A stretch of DNA of 64,000 nucleotides from Geodermatophilus obscurus (GCF_900115395.1 NZ_FOWE01000009.1:124001-188000), one strand, 5' to 3'. Shown: positions 10,283-18,959, numbered from the stretch's first letter. Notes: generated by a model not told the origin, from the sequence alone. Translations and numbers: made by a program.

Positions 10283-11016
10283 TGCGCCGGCTGCTGCCCG
10301 ACCCCGCACCGGTCGGGGACGACCTCGACGACCACGCCGCGCTCGCCGACGCCTACCGGCTCCCGCCCGGCCGGTCGGTGCGGGTGGACTTCGTCGTCTC
10401 CCTCGACGGCGCGATCGCCGTCGACGGGCGCAGCGCCGGCCTGGGCTCCCCGGGGGACCGGCGGGTGTTCCAGGTGCTGCGCGCGCTGGCCGACGCGGTG
10501 CTCGTCGGGCACGGCACGGCGGCGGCCGAGGGGTACCGGCCGGCGGCCGCCGAGCCCGGGCTGGTGCGGCTGCGCGCCTCGCTCGGCCGGCCGGCGGAGG
10601 CGCCGGTCGTCGTCGTCTCGCGGCGGGCGTCGCTGACCCCAGGCGACCGGCTGGCCGTGCCGTCGACGGTGCTGGTCACCTGCGCGGCCACCGACCCGTC
10701 CCGCCGCGCCGCGCTGACCGACGCCGGGGTGGCCGTCCTCGTCTGCGGGGACGACGACGTCGACCTGCCGCTCGCGCTGGACCGGCTGGCCGACCGCGGG
10801 CTGGAGCAGCTGGTGTGCGAGGGCGGCCCGGCGCTGCTGACCTCGCTGCTCGACGCCGGGGTGGTCGACGAGCTCGACCTCACCCTCTCCCCCGCGCTGG
10901 TGGGCGGGCCGGCGCGACTGCTCGACCGGGCGCTCGGCGACGTCGTCCGCCCGCGGCTGGTGCAGCTGCTGGAGGAGGACGGCGTCCTGTTCACCCGCTA
11001 CGCGGTCGGTCGGTAG
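10282..11016 (+). CDS. RibD C-terminal-domain reductase (pyrimidine reductase family)
   Basis: 244 aa, NADPH-dependent reductase fold of the RibD-C/dihydrofolate-reductase-like family. Family motifs include VRVDFVVSLDGAIAVDGRSA near the N-terminus, ADAVLVGHGTAAAEGYRP, and LVCEGGPALLTSLLDAGVVD. The ATG at 10282 overlaps the treZ stop. In actinobacteria such stand-alone proteins are often annotated as pyrimidine reductases, but no riboflavin genes are nearby, so the substrate is open. Confidence 0.8.
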   Translation: MRRLLPDPAPVGDDLDDHAALADAYRLPPGRSVRVDFVVSLDGAIAVDGRSAGLGSPGDRRVFQVLRALADAVLVGHGTAAAEGYRPAAAEPGLVRLRASLGRPAEAPVVVVSRRASLTPGDRLAVPSTVLVTCAATDPSRRAALTDAGVAVLVCGDDDVDLPLALDRLADRGLEQLVCEGGPALLTSLLDAGVVDELDLTLSPALVGGPARLLDRALGDVVRPRLVQLLEEDGVLFTRYAVGR

Positions 11017-11025
11017 CGGCAGCGC

Positions 11026-11416
11026 TCAGCCGACGAGCCGGACGACGTCCCCGTATCCGAGCAGGCGGTCGTCGGCCGTCAGCAGCACGGCGCCCTCGGC
11101 GACAGCCTGGGCCACCAGGAGCCGGTCGAACGGGTCGCGGTGCACGTCGGGCAGGTGCTCGACCGACGCGGCGTGCTCGGCGGTGATCGGGAGGTGGTCG
11201 AGCGCCAGCTCACGGGTCACCCGTCGCGTCCACGTCCGGACGTCCACGCCGACCGACAGTCTGCCGAGCCGCTGCTCGATCGCCAGCTCCCACACGCACG
11301 CACACGGCCGACAGGAGTCGACGGTCGGCATCAGCGAGCACCGCGAGGCTCGTGCCGAGCCGCTCCGGGGTGGTGGCAGCCCACACGAGCACGTGCGTGT
11401 CGAGGAGGACCGTCAC
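11026..11416 (-). pseudogene. vapC-type PIN toxin split by a frameshift
   Basis: Two overlapping frames together make one PIN-domain toxin. The first frame (11416 down to about 11300) gives MTVLLDTHVLVWAATTPERL, with the first catalytic Asp, and reaches ADRRLLSAVCV. The second frame continues VWELAIEQRLGRL ... HRDPFDRLLVAQAVAEGAVL ... LLTADDRLLGYGDVVRLVG. The break coincides with a doubled 4-base unit (ACGCACGC, about 11293-11302); deleting 4 bases there restores AVCVWELA. The adjacent antitoxin appears lost: only an in-frame acidic tail (DDFDDLPDDLQRAFEEEG) without a start codon precedes the GTG at 11416. The reading could also reflect a sequencing error at the repeat. Confidence 0.75.
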
Positions 11417-11525
11417 CCCTCTTCCTCGAACGCCCGCTGCAGGTCGTCGGGGAGGTCGTCGAAGTCGTCGGCGTCGTCGCCGTGCCCGCCACGGAGTGGA
11501 CCGCGATCCCAGGGGCCGGTGGCGT

Positions 11526-13043
11526 TCAGTCGTCGTTGCCGCCGTTCCCGCGGCCGTTCCCGTTGCCGTTCCCGTTGCCGTTCCCGTTGCCGTTGCCGTT
11601 CCCGTTGTCCTGGTTGTCCTCGTCGCCGTTGCCGCCGCCGTCGTCGCCGCCCTCGTCCTCCTCCTCGGGGGCCGGCGCCGGAGCGGACGGCGGGGCCGTC
11701 GACGGCGGGGGGGTGGAGGGCGGCGGAGGGGGCGCGGTGGCGTGCGTGACCGTCAGCGCGCTGCCGGGGGCCAGCTCACCGGCCGGGTCGACGGTGAGCA
11801 CCTGCCCGTCGGGGACGTCGGAGGTGCGCACGGGGCGCAGCTGCACGGCCAGCCCCAGCGCCTCGAGCTCGGCCTGCACCTCGGCCACCGGCCGGCCCAC
11901 GAGGTCGGCGGCCTCGACCTGCACCGTCGGGTCCTCGCTGGGGGCGGCCGGCTCCGACGTCGTCGCCGGGTCGGCCGCCGTGCCGTCCCCGGTCGCCTGC
12001 AGCACCCCGGCGACGACCGCCGCCACGACCAGCAGCGCCGCGAGGGCGGCGAGGAGGCGGCGACGGGCCCGACCCGGCGCCGGAGCCCGGCCGGGGTCCA
12101 CGGCGGCCGCGGGCCCGGCGGGGACGGGCGACGCGGCGACGGGGAGCACCCGCGTCACCGGCGGAACCGCACCGGACGACAGCGGCGCGGTGTCCGCGGA
12201 GCCGTGGCCCAGGGCGGCCAGCACGCCGTCGAGCGCCGCGGCGAGCGCCGTCCCGTCCGGGAAGCGCTGCGCCGGGTCCTTGGCCAGCGCCCGCTCGACG
12301 AGGGCCCGCAGCGGTGCCGGGACGTCGGCGGGCAGGGGCGGCGGGTCGGCCTGCATCTGCATGACGACGACCTGCAGCGAGTTGTCGCCGTCGAAGGCGC
12401 GGCGGCCGGCCAGGCACTCGTAGCCGACCAGGCCCAGCGCGTAGACGTCGCTGGCCGGGCCCGCCGGGCGGCCTGCGGCCTGCTCGGGCGACAGGTAGTG
12501 CGCGGTGCCGATGACCTGGCCGGTCCCGGTCAGGGCCGCGCTCGACGCGGACCAGGCGATCCCGAAGTCGGTGACCTTGACGGTGCCGTCGGCGGCGACC
12601 AGGAGGTTGCCCGGCTTGACGTCGCGGTGGACCACGCCGGCCGCGTGGGCGGCGCCGAGGCCGGCGGCCGCCTGCCGCACCAGGTGCGCCGTCCGCAGTG
12701 GGTCCAGCCGCCCGCGCGCCAGCACCGCGGCGAGCGACTCCCCCTGCACCAGCTCCATGACCAGCCACGCCACCCGCTCCCCGCCGGGGACGCCGACGCC
12801 GGTCTCGCCGTAGTCGTGCAGCATCGCGATGTTCGGGTGGGCGAGGCCGGCGGTGTGCCGGGCCTCCGCGCGGAAGCGGGCGAGGAAGGTCGGGTCGCCG
12901 GTGTACTCGCTGCGCAGGACCTTGACCGCGACGTCGCGGCCCAGCACCGTGTCGCGGCCCCGCCAGACCTGCCCCATCCCGCCGGTCGCGAGCAGGGACT
13001 CCAGCGTGTAGCGGCCGCCGAGCGTGCGCACCCCCGGTTCCAT
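11526..13043 (-). CDS. PknB-like serine/threonine kinase with one PASTA domain
   Basis: 505 aa membrane kinase. Kinase domain is residues about 11-265: glycine loop GGMGQVWRG, ATP-binding Lys41, catalytic HRDVKPGN with Asp141, and VTDFGIAWS. One membrane helix lies near 329-348. A single PASTA domain (about 373-436, EAADLVGRPVAEVQAELEAL) probably senses peptidoglycan fragments outside the cell. The C-terminus is a Pro-rich stretch and then a Gly-Asn repeat tail encoded by a hexanucleotide-type repeat (about 11530-11610). The ATG at 13043 has GGGAGGGG upstream. It is divergent from ligC across an inverted repeat. Confidence 0.92.
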   Translation of the reverse strand: MEPGVRTLGGRYTLESLLATGGMGQVWRGRDTVLGRDVAVKVLRSEYTGDPTFLARFRAEARHTAGLAHPNIAMLHDYGETGVGVPGGERVAWLVMELVQGESLAAVLARGRLDPLRTAHLVRQAAAGLGAAHAAGVVHRDVKPGNLLVAADGTVKVTDFGIAWSASSAALTGTGQVIGTAHYLSPEQAAGRPAGPASDVYALGLVGYECLAGRRAFDGDNSLQVVVMQMQADPPPLPADVPAPLRALVERALAKDPAQRFPDGTALAAALDGVLAALGHGSADTAPLSSGAVPPVTRVLPVAASPVPAGPAAAVDPGRAPAPGRARRRLLAALAALLVVAAVVAGVLQATGDGTAADPATTSEPAAPSEDPTVQVEAADLVGRPVAEVQAELEALGLAVQLRPVRTSDVPDGQVLTVDPAGELAPGSALTVTHATAPPPPPSTPPPSTAPPSAPAPAPEEEDEGGDDGGGNGDEDNQDNGNGNGNGNGNGNGNGNGRGNGGNDD

Positions 13044-13104
13044 GCCCCTCCCCCACCCGCGCGGCCCGGCCGGTCCCCCCAGCGGGTGACGGGCGCGGCC
13101 GTCC

Positions 13105-13144
13105 AGTCAACCAGGACTCCGCCGTCATCGGCGGCTGGTTGACT
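13105..13144. promoter_or_regulatory. Large dyad between kinase and ligC
   Basis: AGTCAACCAG (13105-13114) and CTGGTTGACT (13135-13144) are perfect inverted 10-mers. Inside them CCGCCG (13119-13124) pairs with CGGCGG (13129-13134). The site ends 7 bases before the ligC start, in the intergenic region of divergent genes, so it may be an operator or an RNA hairpin over the ligC leader. Confidence 0.55.
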
Positions 13145-13151
13145 GACCTGC

Positions 13152-14222
13152 ATGGACCTGCCCGTGCTCCCGCCGGTCAAGCCGATGCTGGCGAAGGCCA
13201 CCACGAAGCTGCCTACCGCAGAGGGGCTGTTCTACGAGCCCAAGTGGGACGGGTTCCGCTGCATCGTGTTCCGCGACGGTGACGAGGTCGAGCTCGGCAG
13301 CCGCAACGAGCGCCCGCTCACCCGCTACTTCCCCGAGGTCGTGGCCGCGGTCAAGGAGGCGCTGCCGGAGCGCTGCGTCGTCGACGGCGAGATCGTCGTC
13401 CCCCAGGGCGACCGGCTGCACTTCGAGTCGCTGCTGCAGCGCATCCACCCGGCGAGGTCGCGGGTGGACCTGCTGGCCGAGCAGACGCCGGCGCACCTGG
13501 TCGCCTTCGACCTGCTGGCGATCGGCGACGAGTCGCTGATGGAGACGCCGTTCGCGCAGCGCCGGGCGCGGCTGCGGGAGGTGCTGTCCGGCACCCACGA
13601 GCGGGTGCACGTCACGGCCGTCACCCAGGACGCCGCCACCGCGCAGCGCTGGTTCGACGAGTTCGAGGGCGCCGGTCTCGACGGCGTCGTCGCCAAGGCC
13701 CCCGACCTGCCCTACGGGCCCGACCAGCGGCTGATGACCAAGGTCAAGCACGTGCGCACCGCCGACTGCGTGGTCGCCGGGTTCCGCTGGCACAAGAGCG
13801 GTCCGATCGTCGGGTCGCTGCTGCTCGGTCTCTACGACGACGGCGGCCTGCAGCACATCGGCGTCGCGGCGTCGTTCCCGATGGCGCGGCGCGCGGAGCT
13901 GGTCGAGGAGCTGGCGCCCTACCGCACCGACGCCCTCGACACCCACCCCTGGCGGGAGTGGGCGAACGCGGAGCTGCAGGCCGACGGCGAGCACCGGATG
14001 CCCGGCGCGCAGAGCCGGTGGAACGCGAAGAAGGACCTGTCCTGGGTGCCGCTGCGGCCCGAGCTCGTCGTCGAGGTCAAGTACGACCAGCTGGAGGGCC
14101 GGCGGCTGCGGCACACCGGGCAGTTCCTGCGCTGGCGGCCCGACCGCGAGCCGGGCAGCTGCACCTACGACCAGCTCGACGTCCCGGTGCGCTACGACCT
14201 GGCCGAGGTGTTCTCGGGATGA
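13152..14222 (+). CDS. ligC: ATP-dependent DNA ligase LigC
   Basis: 356 aa, the size of stand-alone mycobacterial-type LigC. Motif I EPKWDGFR places the adenylated lysine at residue 31; motif III (CVVDGEIVVP), motif IV (DGVVAKAPDLPYG) and motif V (MTKVKHVRTADCVV) follow. A C-terminal OB-fold carries GSLLLGLYDDGGLQHIG. It seals nicks in DNA repair. The LigD polymerase domain is encoded 1.6 kb downstream on the same strand, so the two make a split NHEJ or gap-repair set; no Ku gene is visible in the window. Confidence 0.92.
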   Translation: MDLPVLPPVKPMLAKATTKLPTAEGLFYEPKWDGFRCIVFRDGDEVELGSRNERPLTRYFPEVVAAVKEALPERCVVDGEIVVPQGDRLHFESLLQRIHPARSRVDLLAEQTPAHLVAFDLLAIGDESLMETPFAQRRARLREVLSGTHERVHVTAVTQDAATAQRWFDEFEGAGLDGVVAKAPDLPYGPDQRLMTKVKHVRTADCVVAGFRWHKSGPIVGSLLLGLYDDGGLQHIGVAASFPMARRAELVEELAPYRTDALDTHPWREWANAELQADGEHRMPGAQSRWNAKKDLSWVPLRPELVVEVKYDQLEGRRLRHTGQFLRWRPDREPGSCTYDQLDVPVRYDLAEVFSG

Positions 14223-14245
14223 AGGACGGCCTTACCGTGGAGATC

Positions 14246-15811
14246 ATGCGTCTGCGCCGCGGCCTGCTCGCCGCCTCGACCGGGCTCCTCCTGGCGGTCA
14301 CCGGGTGCGCCTCGTTCACCGAGTCCGCCGACCAGGCCACCTCGTCGTCCTCCGCCACGCCGTCCACCCCGGCCGAGCCGGAGGCCGCGCCCATCACCTG
14401 GACCGACTGCGACGCCGAGATCACCGAGCTGCTCGCCGGCGCGCCCGGCAGCGAGCGCGACCTGCTCTTCGAGTGCGGCCGCACCGAGGTGCCCATCGAC
14501 CACGACGAGCCCGACGGCGCCACGCTGCCGCTCTTCCTCGTCCGCGCCCAGCTCGCCGGGCAGACCGACCAGATCGGCTCGCTGCTGGTCAACCCGGGCG
14601 GCCCGGGCGGCTCGGGCGCCGACGCCGCGCTCGGCCTGGCGCTGTCGATGCCCGAGGACGTGCTGCGCCGCTTCGACCTGGTCGGCTTCGACCCGCGCGG
14701 GGTGGGCCTGTCCACCCCGGTCGAGTGCATCCCGGCGGAGCTGAAGGACCGCTCGATCGCCGCGGAGCCGCGGCCGACGACGCAGGAGCAGCTCGACGAG
14801 GTGCTGGCGCTCACCGACGAGGCCGCCGAGGCCTGCGCCGAGGAGTACGGGGACGCCCTCGGCACCTTCAACACCGTCGACACCGCGCGCGACATGGACC
14901 TGCTGCGGGAGTCGCTCGGCGACGAGCAGCTGACCTACCTCGGCTACTCCTACGGGACGACGCTGGGCTCCACCTACGCCGAGCTGTTCCCGGAGAACGT
15001 CCGGGCGCTGGTGCTCGACGCCGCCGTCGACCCCGACGCCGACCCGCAGGCAGACGCCGAGGCGCAGGCCGCCGGGCTGGAGGCCTCCTTCGACGCCTTC
15101 GCGGCCAACTGCACGAGCCTGGTCTCGGGCTGCCCGCTGGGCGGGGACCCCCGGCTGTTCCTGAACGACGTGTTGACGCAGGCCGCCGGCACCCCGATCC
15201 CGAGCAGCAGGCAGGGCGAGACGCGGACGGCGACGCCCGGCGTGGTCATGACGGCGGTGCTCGCCGCGATGTACGACCCGGGCTCGTGGCCGCAGCTGTC
15301 GCAGTCGCTGGCCGCGGCCCGAAACGGCGACGCGGCGGGGCTGTTCTCGCTGGCCGACAGCTACGCCGGCCGGCTCGAGGACGGCACGTACACCAACCTG
15401 TTCGACGCCAACATCGCGATCAACTGCGCCGACACCCCGGAGGACCAGGCCTTCTCCGCCGACGAGGTGCTGCCGCTGGCGCAGGACTGGTCGACCCGCT
15501 ACCCGCTGTTCGGCGCGAGCTCGGCGGTGGGCCTCTACACCTGCACGCCGTGGGAGGCCGAGCGCACCCCGCTGCCGGAGCGCGACGCCGAGGGCAGCGC
15601 GCCGATCGTCGTCGTCGGCAACACCGGCGACCCGGTGACCCCGCTGCCGGGCGCGGAGGACCTGGCCGCCGACCTCACCGCCGGCGTGCTGGTGGTCTGG
15701 CAGGGGCAGGGCCACACCGCCTACCCGAAGACCGACTGCGTCACGGCCGCCGTCAACGCCTACCTCATCGACCTCACCGCGCCGCAGGACGGGCTGCAGT
15801 GCCCGGCCTGA
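14246..15811 (+). CDS. Secreted lipoprotein alpha/beta hydrolase, tripeptidyl aminopeptidase (S33) type
   Basis: 521 aa from the ATG at 14246, chosen because it starts just before a signal peptide with lipobox (LLLAVTGC, Cys21); an ATG at 14219 overlapping the ligC stop is possible but adds nine odd residues. Nucleophile elbow is GYSYG (Ser235) after the oxyanion segment NPGGPGGSG. The acid is in GNTGDPVTPLPGA and the histidine in GQGHTAYPKTDCV, within a TAP-like C-terminal domain. It would release short N-terminal peptides outside the cell. It sits between ligC and ligD with no evident functional tie. Confidence 0.88.
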   Translation: MRLRRGLLAASTGLLLAVTGCASFTESADQATSSSSATPSTPAEPEAAPITWTDCDAEITELLAGAPGSERDLLFECGRTEVPIDHDEPDGATLPLFLVRAQLAGQTDQIGSLLVNPGGPGGSGADAALGLALSMPEDVLRRFDLVGFDPRGVGLSTPVECIPAELKDRSIAAEPRPTTQEQLDEVLALTDEAAEACAEEYGDALGTFNTVDTARDMDLLRESLGDEQLTYLGYSYGTTLGSTYAELFPENVRALVLDAAVDPDADPQADAEAQAAGLEASFDAFAANCTSLVSGCPLGGDPRLFLNDVLTQAAGTPIPSSRQGETRTATPGVVMTAVLAAMYDPGSWPQLSQSLAAARNGDAAGLFSLADSYAGRLEDGTYTNLFDANIAINCADTPEDQAFSADEVLPLAQDWSTRYPLFGASSAVGLYTCTPWEAERTPLPERDAEGSAPIVVVGNTGDPVTPLPGAEDLAADLTAGVLVVWQGQGHTAYPKTDCVTAAVNAYLIDLTAPQDGLQCPA

Positions 15812-15837
15812 GCCGCCCCGCCGACGGGAGCTGACCG

Positions 15838-16905
15838 GTGGCCGCCAGTAAGGACGCCGTCGTCCTGACCGTCGACGGGCGCGAGGTGCGGGTCTCCAAC
15901 CCGGAGAAGCCGTACTTCGCCGAGCGCGGCATCCGCAAGATCGACGTCGTCGAGTACTTCGTCGCCGTGGGTGAGGGCATCCTGTTCGCCCTGCGGGACC
16001 GGCCGACGACGCTGGAGCGCTGGCCGGGCGGGGTGTTCGAGGGCGCCCGGCTGTCGACCCGCATGGACAACACCGGCGACGCCTTCTACCAGAAGCGGGT
16101 GCCCAAGAACGCGCCCGACTGGGTGCCCACGGCGCACATCAGCTTCCCGAGCGGGCGGACCGCCGACGAGATCGCGCCGGACTCGGTCGCCGTCGTGGCG
16201 TGGTGCGCCAACCTCGGGACGCTGACCTTCCACCCGTGGCCGGTGAGCAGGGGCGACGTCGAGCAGCCCGACCAGATCCGCATCGACCTCGACCCGCAGC
16301 CGGGCACCGACTTCTCCGACGCCGTGTGGGTGGCCCCCCACGTGCGCGAGCTGCTGCACGAGCTCGGCATGGAGGGCTGGCCGAAGACCTCCGGCGGGCG
16401 CGGCGTGCACGTCTACGTGCCGATCCAGCCGCGCTGGACCTTCCCCGAGGTGCGCCGGGCGGTGATCGCCTTCGGCCGCGAGCTGGAACGCCGCATCCCC
16501 GACCGCGTGACGATGTCGTGGTGGAAGGAGGAGCGCGGCGAGAAGATCTTCATCGACTACAACCAGATGGCCCGGGACCGCACGATCGCCAGCGCCTACT
16601 CGATCCGGCCCAAGCCGCACGCGCCGGTGTCGGCGCCCCTGGACTGGGACGAGCTGCCCGGCGTCTCGCCGTTCGACTTCGACGTGCTGACCATGCCCGC
16701 GCGGTTCCGGGAGGTGGGTGACAAGCACGCCGGGATGGCCGGGCACGCCTTCGGCATCGAGCCGCTGCTGGAGCTGGCCGAGCGCCAGGCGAGGGACCAG
16801 GGCCTCGGCGATCTGCCCTATCCGCCCGACTACCCGAAGATGCCGGGAGAGCCCATGCGGGTCCAACCGAGCAGGGCCAGGCGTCCTACCAGCGCATACG
16901 AGTGA
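15838..16905 (+). CDS. ligD: LigD-type NHEJ polymerase/primase domain protein
   Basis: 355 aa, a stand-alone LigD polymerase domain (AEP primase fold) that fills gaps at double-strand breaks. Key motifs are DQIRIDLDPQPGT (metal-binding Asp pair), SGGRGVHVYVP, and DYNQMARDRTIASAYSIRP. The GTG at 15838 follows GGGAGC. The C-terminus PKMPGEPMRVQPSRARR is the normal family ending; the DNA coding for it recurs four more times across the next 36 kb. A decayed integrase remnant directly follows the stop. This gene's 3' end is therefore proposed as the insertion target of the island. Confidence 0.93.
   Translation: MAASKDAVVLTVDGREVRVSNPEKPYFAERGIRKIDVVEYFVAVGEGILFALRDRPTTLERWPGGVFEGARLSTRMDNTGDAFYQKRVPKNAPDWVPTAHISFPSGRTADEIAPDSVAVVAWCANLGTLTFHPWPVSRGDVEQPDQIRIDLDPQPGTDFSDAVWVAPHVRELLHELGMEGWPKTSGGRGVHVYVPIQPRWTFPEVRRAVIAFGRELERRIPDRVTMSWWKEERGEKIFIDYNQMARDRTIASAYSIRPKPHAPVSAPLDWDELPGVSPFDFDVLTMPARFREVGDKHAGMAGHAFGIEPLLELAERQARDQGLGDLPYPPDYPKMPGEPMRVQPSRARRPTSAYE
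16833..16905 (+). repeat. ligD-tail repeat, copy A (inside ligD; proposed attachment site)
   Basis: The last 73 bases of ligD. The same stretch recurs at 18710 (B), 47065 (C), 50110 (D) and 52476 (E), all on the plus strand. Every copy keeps the coding frame, and A, B, C and E end in an in-frame stop. Confidence 0.75.
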
Positions 16906-17110
16906 TCCGGCGCTCGACGCAAGCAAGGCACAACGCTCACTCGACGGACAACCCCCGTCCTCCGGTGTCGCTTGCGTACCCCTCCAGTCGCTCTTCGGAC
17001 GCGACAGCAGCCGTTGCCAAGGCGCCGCCCGCCATCGTGCTCTATAGCTGAAGGGTGCGGTATGACAGCCGCTGGCTGACCGACCGCGGCCGCAGCGCGG
17101 TGCTCGACGA
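16906..17110 (+). pseudogene. Element arm A and decayed integrase start
   Basis: Bases 16906-16985 match 47138-47220 closely (shared CGACGGACAACCCCCGTCCT) and contain an inverted repeat, ACGCAAGC (16917-16924) with GCTTGCGT (16970-16977). From about 17018 the sequence resembles the integrase start found at 50238 (CAAGGCGCCG ... CCGCTGGCTGA) but with stops and small deletions. Confidence 0.5.
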
Positions 17111-17122
17111 GGGCCGTGCTAT

Positions 17123-17293
17123 TCACCGACCGAGCAGCCAGCGGCGGAACTCCTCTTCCAGGTGGCCCATCTCGGCGTCGTACTCAGGCGTGTGGACGAG
17201 GCCGCGGCGGCGCTCTGCGTCCCACGCCTGAAGCGGGCGGAACTGCTTGGGCAGCTTGCGGACGCGGCTGTACGGAGTGTCGGAGTCGGTCAT
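17123..17293 (-). CDS. Small conserved-looking protein, 56 aa
   Basis: ATG at 17293, stop at 17123. The product begins MTDSDTPYSRVRKLPKQFRP and ends EEEFRRWLLGR. It is charged, with no signal or membrane segment. It looks like the small single-domain hypotheticals common in soil actinobacteria, but I do not recognise a function. It is the only plausible gene between integrase remnant A and the toxin-antitoxin pair. Confidence 0.5.
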   Translation of the reverse strand: MTDSDTPYSRVRKLPKQFRPLQAWDAERRRGLVHTPEYDAEMGHLEEEFRRWLLGR

Positions 17294-17877
17294 CCGCGCA
17301 TCGTGCTCTCGAAGCGGAGGCTGCGGAAGAGACGCCTGCGCCAGCGTCCCGGCAGGGAAACGACCTGCGACCTTCGCCGAACCGCTCACTGAGCGCCCCC
17401 TGCGGACGTGACCGGCGTGGTCCTTGAGGAGCGCACCGGCCCCGGCCGCCGAGGGTGCAACTGAGGTCCCAATCCGGGTTCTCCGTCCGGACGGCGGCGG
17501 CTCGGGATCCCCGGCTGCTCGACATCCACGGTGGCGCCTCCTGCGACCATCGATCCGAGGACGAACCCAACAGGGGCATCGGCCCCTTGTGGCCGACGGC
17601 GACGGAGTTCGGCATCCGCCCGACGGGACGATCGGCTCCGCGGCGCTGCGTTGCCTCAGCCCAGGAGGTCGACGCGCCTGGTGGGTCGTTCCCTGCGGCT
17701 GGCTGTTCACGGCGTCGGCGGCTGTGGGTCAGGGAGGATCCGGTTCTCGGGTGCGCAACTGAGGCCGTTGTCGGGGAGCATGTCGCGCTCCTCCCGCCAC
17801 AGGCTGGGACGGGTCCTGACCCGCCCGGCGCGCCTCGGCGAACCGAGCGAGCCGTGCTTGACCGCAGCTGGCCGGCT
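17294..17877. other. Gene-poor stretch
   Basis: No convincing gene. The open frames lack ribosome sites and recognisable sequence. The words GGGTGCAACTGAGG (about 17452) and GGGTGCGCAACTGAGG (about 17748) recur, suggesting an old local duplication. Confidence 0.5.
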
Positions 17878-17893
17878 GACCACAATTGTGGTC
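17878..17893. promoter_or_regulatory. Palindromic operator of the toxin-antitoxin operon
   Basis: GACCACAATTGTGGTC, a perfect 16-bp palindrome ending one base before the antitoxin ATG. It fits autorepression by a YefM/Phd-type antitoxin and is unusually AT-rich at its centre. The second copy of the locus has lost the symmetry (49668-49683). Confidence 0.75.
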
Positions 17894-18169
17894 ATGACGA
17901 CGCAGTCGCTGGCGGCGGTCAAGGCGCACTTCAGCCAGGTGATCGACGAGGTCGCCAGCACGCACGAACGCGTCACCGTCACCAAGAACGGCAACCCGGT
18001 CGCGGTCATCCTCGCCGTCGAGGACTACGAGTCCCTGGTCGAGACCCTGGAGATCCTCTCCGATCCTCGAGCACGCTCGGACATCAGACAGGCCGAGGAG
18101 GCGATGGCCGCCGGTGAGGTCCACGGCGAGGCCGAGGTGCGGGCCGCACTCGCGGCCCGCCGGCGGTGA
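17894..18169 (+). CDS. YefM/Phd-family antitoxin, copy 1
   Basis: 91 aa. N-terminal DNA-binding part has the family pattern AAVKAHFSQVIDEVASTHER then VTVTKNGNPVAVILAVEDYE. The C-terminal part (LSDPRARSDIRQAEEAM) should wrap the toxin. Starts at the ATG following the palindrome; its stop overlaps the toxin GTG by 4 bases. An identical protein is encoded at 49684-49959, with only one base different in the coding region (the third base of the second codon). Confidence 0.9.
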   Translation: MTTQSLAAVKAHFSQVIDEVASTHERVTVTKNGNPVAVILAVEDYESLVETLEILSDPRARSDIRQAEEAMAAGEVHGEAEVRAALAARRR

Positions 18170-18441
18170 CCGGCCCTCCTCGGTTCACCGTCGTCCTCTC
18201 GGCAGCGGCCAAGCGTGCCATCGAGCGCGACCTCCCCGAGCCGGTGGCTGTCGCGGTCGTCGACTTCCTCTTCGGGCCGCTGGCTGCGGACCCCTACCGC
18301 GTCGGGAAGCCACTGCGCTTCGATCTCGAGGGCTACTGGTCCGCGCGACGGGGCCGGTACCGCGTCATCTACTCGATCCACGACGACGAGGTCCTCGTCA
18401 GGGTCGTGCGCATCTCGCACCGCGCCGACGTCTACGGCTGA
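18166..18441 (+). CDS. RelE/ParE-family toxin
   Basis: 91 aa, full length. The pattern is typical: TVVLSAAAKRAIERDLPEP at the start, then PYRVGKPLRFDLEGYWSARR, and the core RGRYRVIYSIHDDEVLVRVV ending ISHRADVYG. It would cleave mRNA on the ribosome and be held in check by the preceding antitoxin. GTG start coupled to the antitoxin stop. The twin at 49956 is cut after about 22 codons. Confidence 0.9.
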   Translation: MTGPPRFTVVLSAAAKRAIERDLPEPVAVAVVDFLFGPLAADPYRVGKPLRFDLEGYWSARRGRYRVIYSIHDDEVLVRVVRISHRADVYG

Positions 18442-18621
18442 CCGGTGCCTCCGCGCCGGCATGGCGTGGGCGGAAGCGCTGCGCTCCTCCTCGGACACAG
18501 CAGGGAGGCCCGCGGTCGGTGCCCCCTCGCGACGCCCGCACCAGACGGATGGATGGCGGCTCGACGACAGGACGAGGATCAGGACCGGGAGGGCACGGGA
18601 CGGCATCCGGGCGATCTCCGG
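18442..18621 (+). other. Spacer after the toxin
   Basis: No gene recognised. This segment plus most of the toxin is what the second copy of the locus lacks. Confidence 0.5.
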
Positions 18622-18836
18622 GCGCGGGAACTCGCCCGACAACCACCCGATCCCGCTCACGGGCGACCTGGCCTCTTGTCGCGCTGGACAGCGCTTCCGG
18701 GTTTCGCTCCCCGAAGATGCCGGGCGAGCCGATGCGCGTCCAGCCCAGCCGCGCCAGGCGTCCTACCAGCGAGGATGCCTGATCCGGCCGTCGGCGGAGG
18801 GGTAGCACAGCGCTGTTCCCCGGATGACCTGCCGCC
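18622..18836 (+). repeat. ligD-tail repeat, copy B with left arm and int leader
   Basis: Left arm (18622-18709) begins GCGCGGGAACTCGCCCGAC and carries CAGCGCTTCCGGGTTTCGCT. The ligD-like core follows at 18710-18782; it still reads KMPGEPMRVQPSRARRPTS and ends in an in-frame stop. The right arm includes the palindrome ACAGCGCTGT. Nearly identical to copy D at 50022. Confidence 0.8.
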
Positions 18837-18959
18837 GTGGCGATCCGGCTGGAGGACCTGCTGGCGTCCCTCCGGCGGCACCTGCGAGCCGCCGTCAAGG
18901 CGCCGCGGACCATCGAGCTCTACAGCCGGCCGGTGCGGTACTCCAGCCGAAGGTCCTGA
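18837..18959 (+). pseudogene. Tyrosine integrase, N-terminal remnant B
   Basis: GTG-started frame MAIRLEDLLASLRRHLRAAV...KAPRTIELYS that stops after 40 codons. It matches the first part of the longer fragment at 50238, i.e. the core-binding (SAM-like) domain of a tyrosine recombinase. Confidence 0.7.

Noticed and set aside
11530-11610. Hexanucleotide-type repeat that could suggest a CRISPR or microsatellite
   Set aside because: It encodes the Gly-Asn tail of the PASTA kinase in frame; no spacers.
16993-17100. Possible intact integrase after ligD
   Set aside because: Stops and small deletions relative to the fragment at 50238; only a remnant.
17424-17762. Open frames between the 56-aa gene and the antitoxin
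   Set aside because: No ribosome site, biased composition, no recognisable motif.
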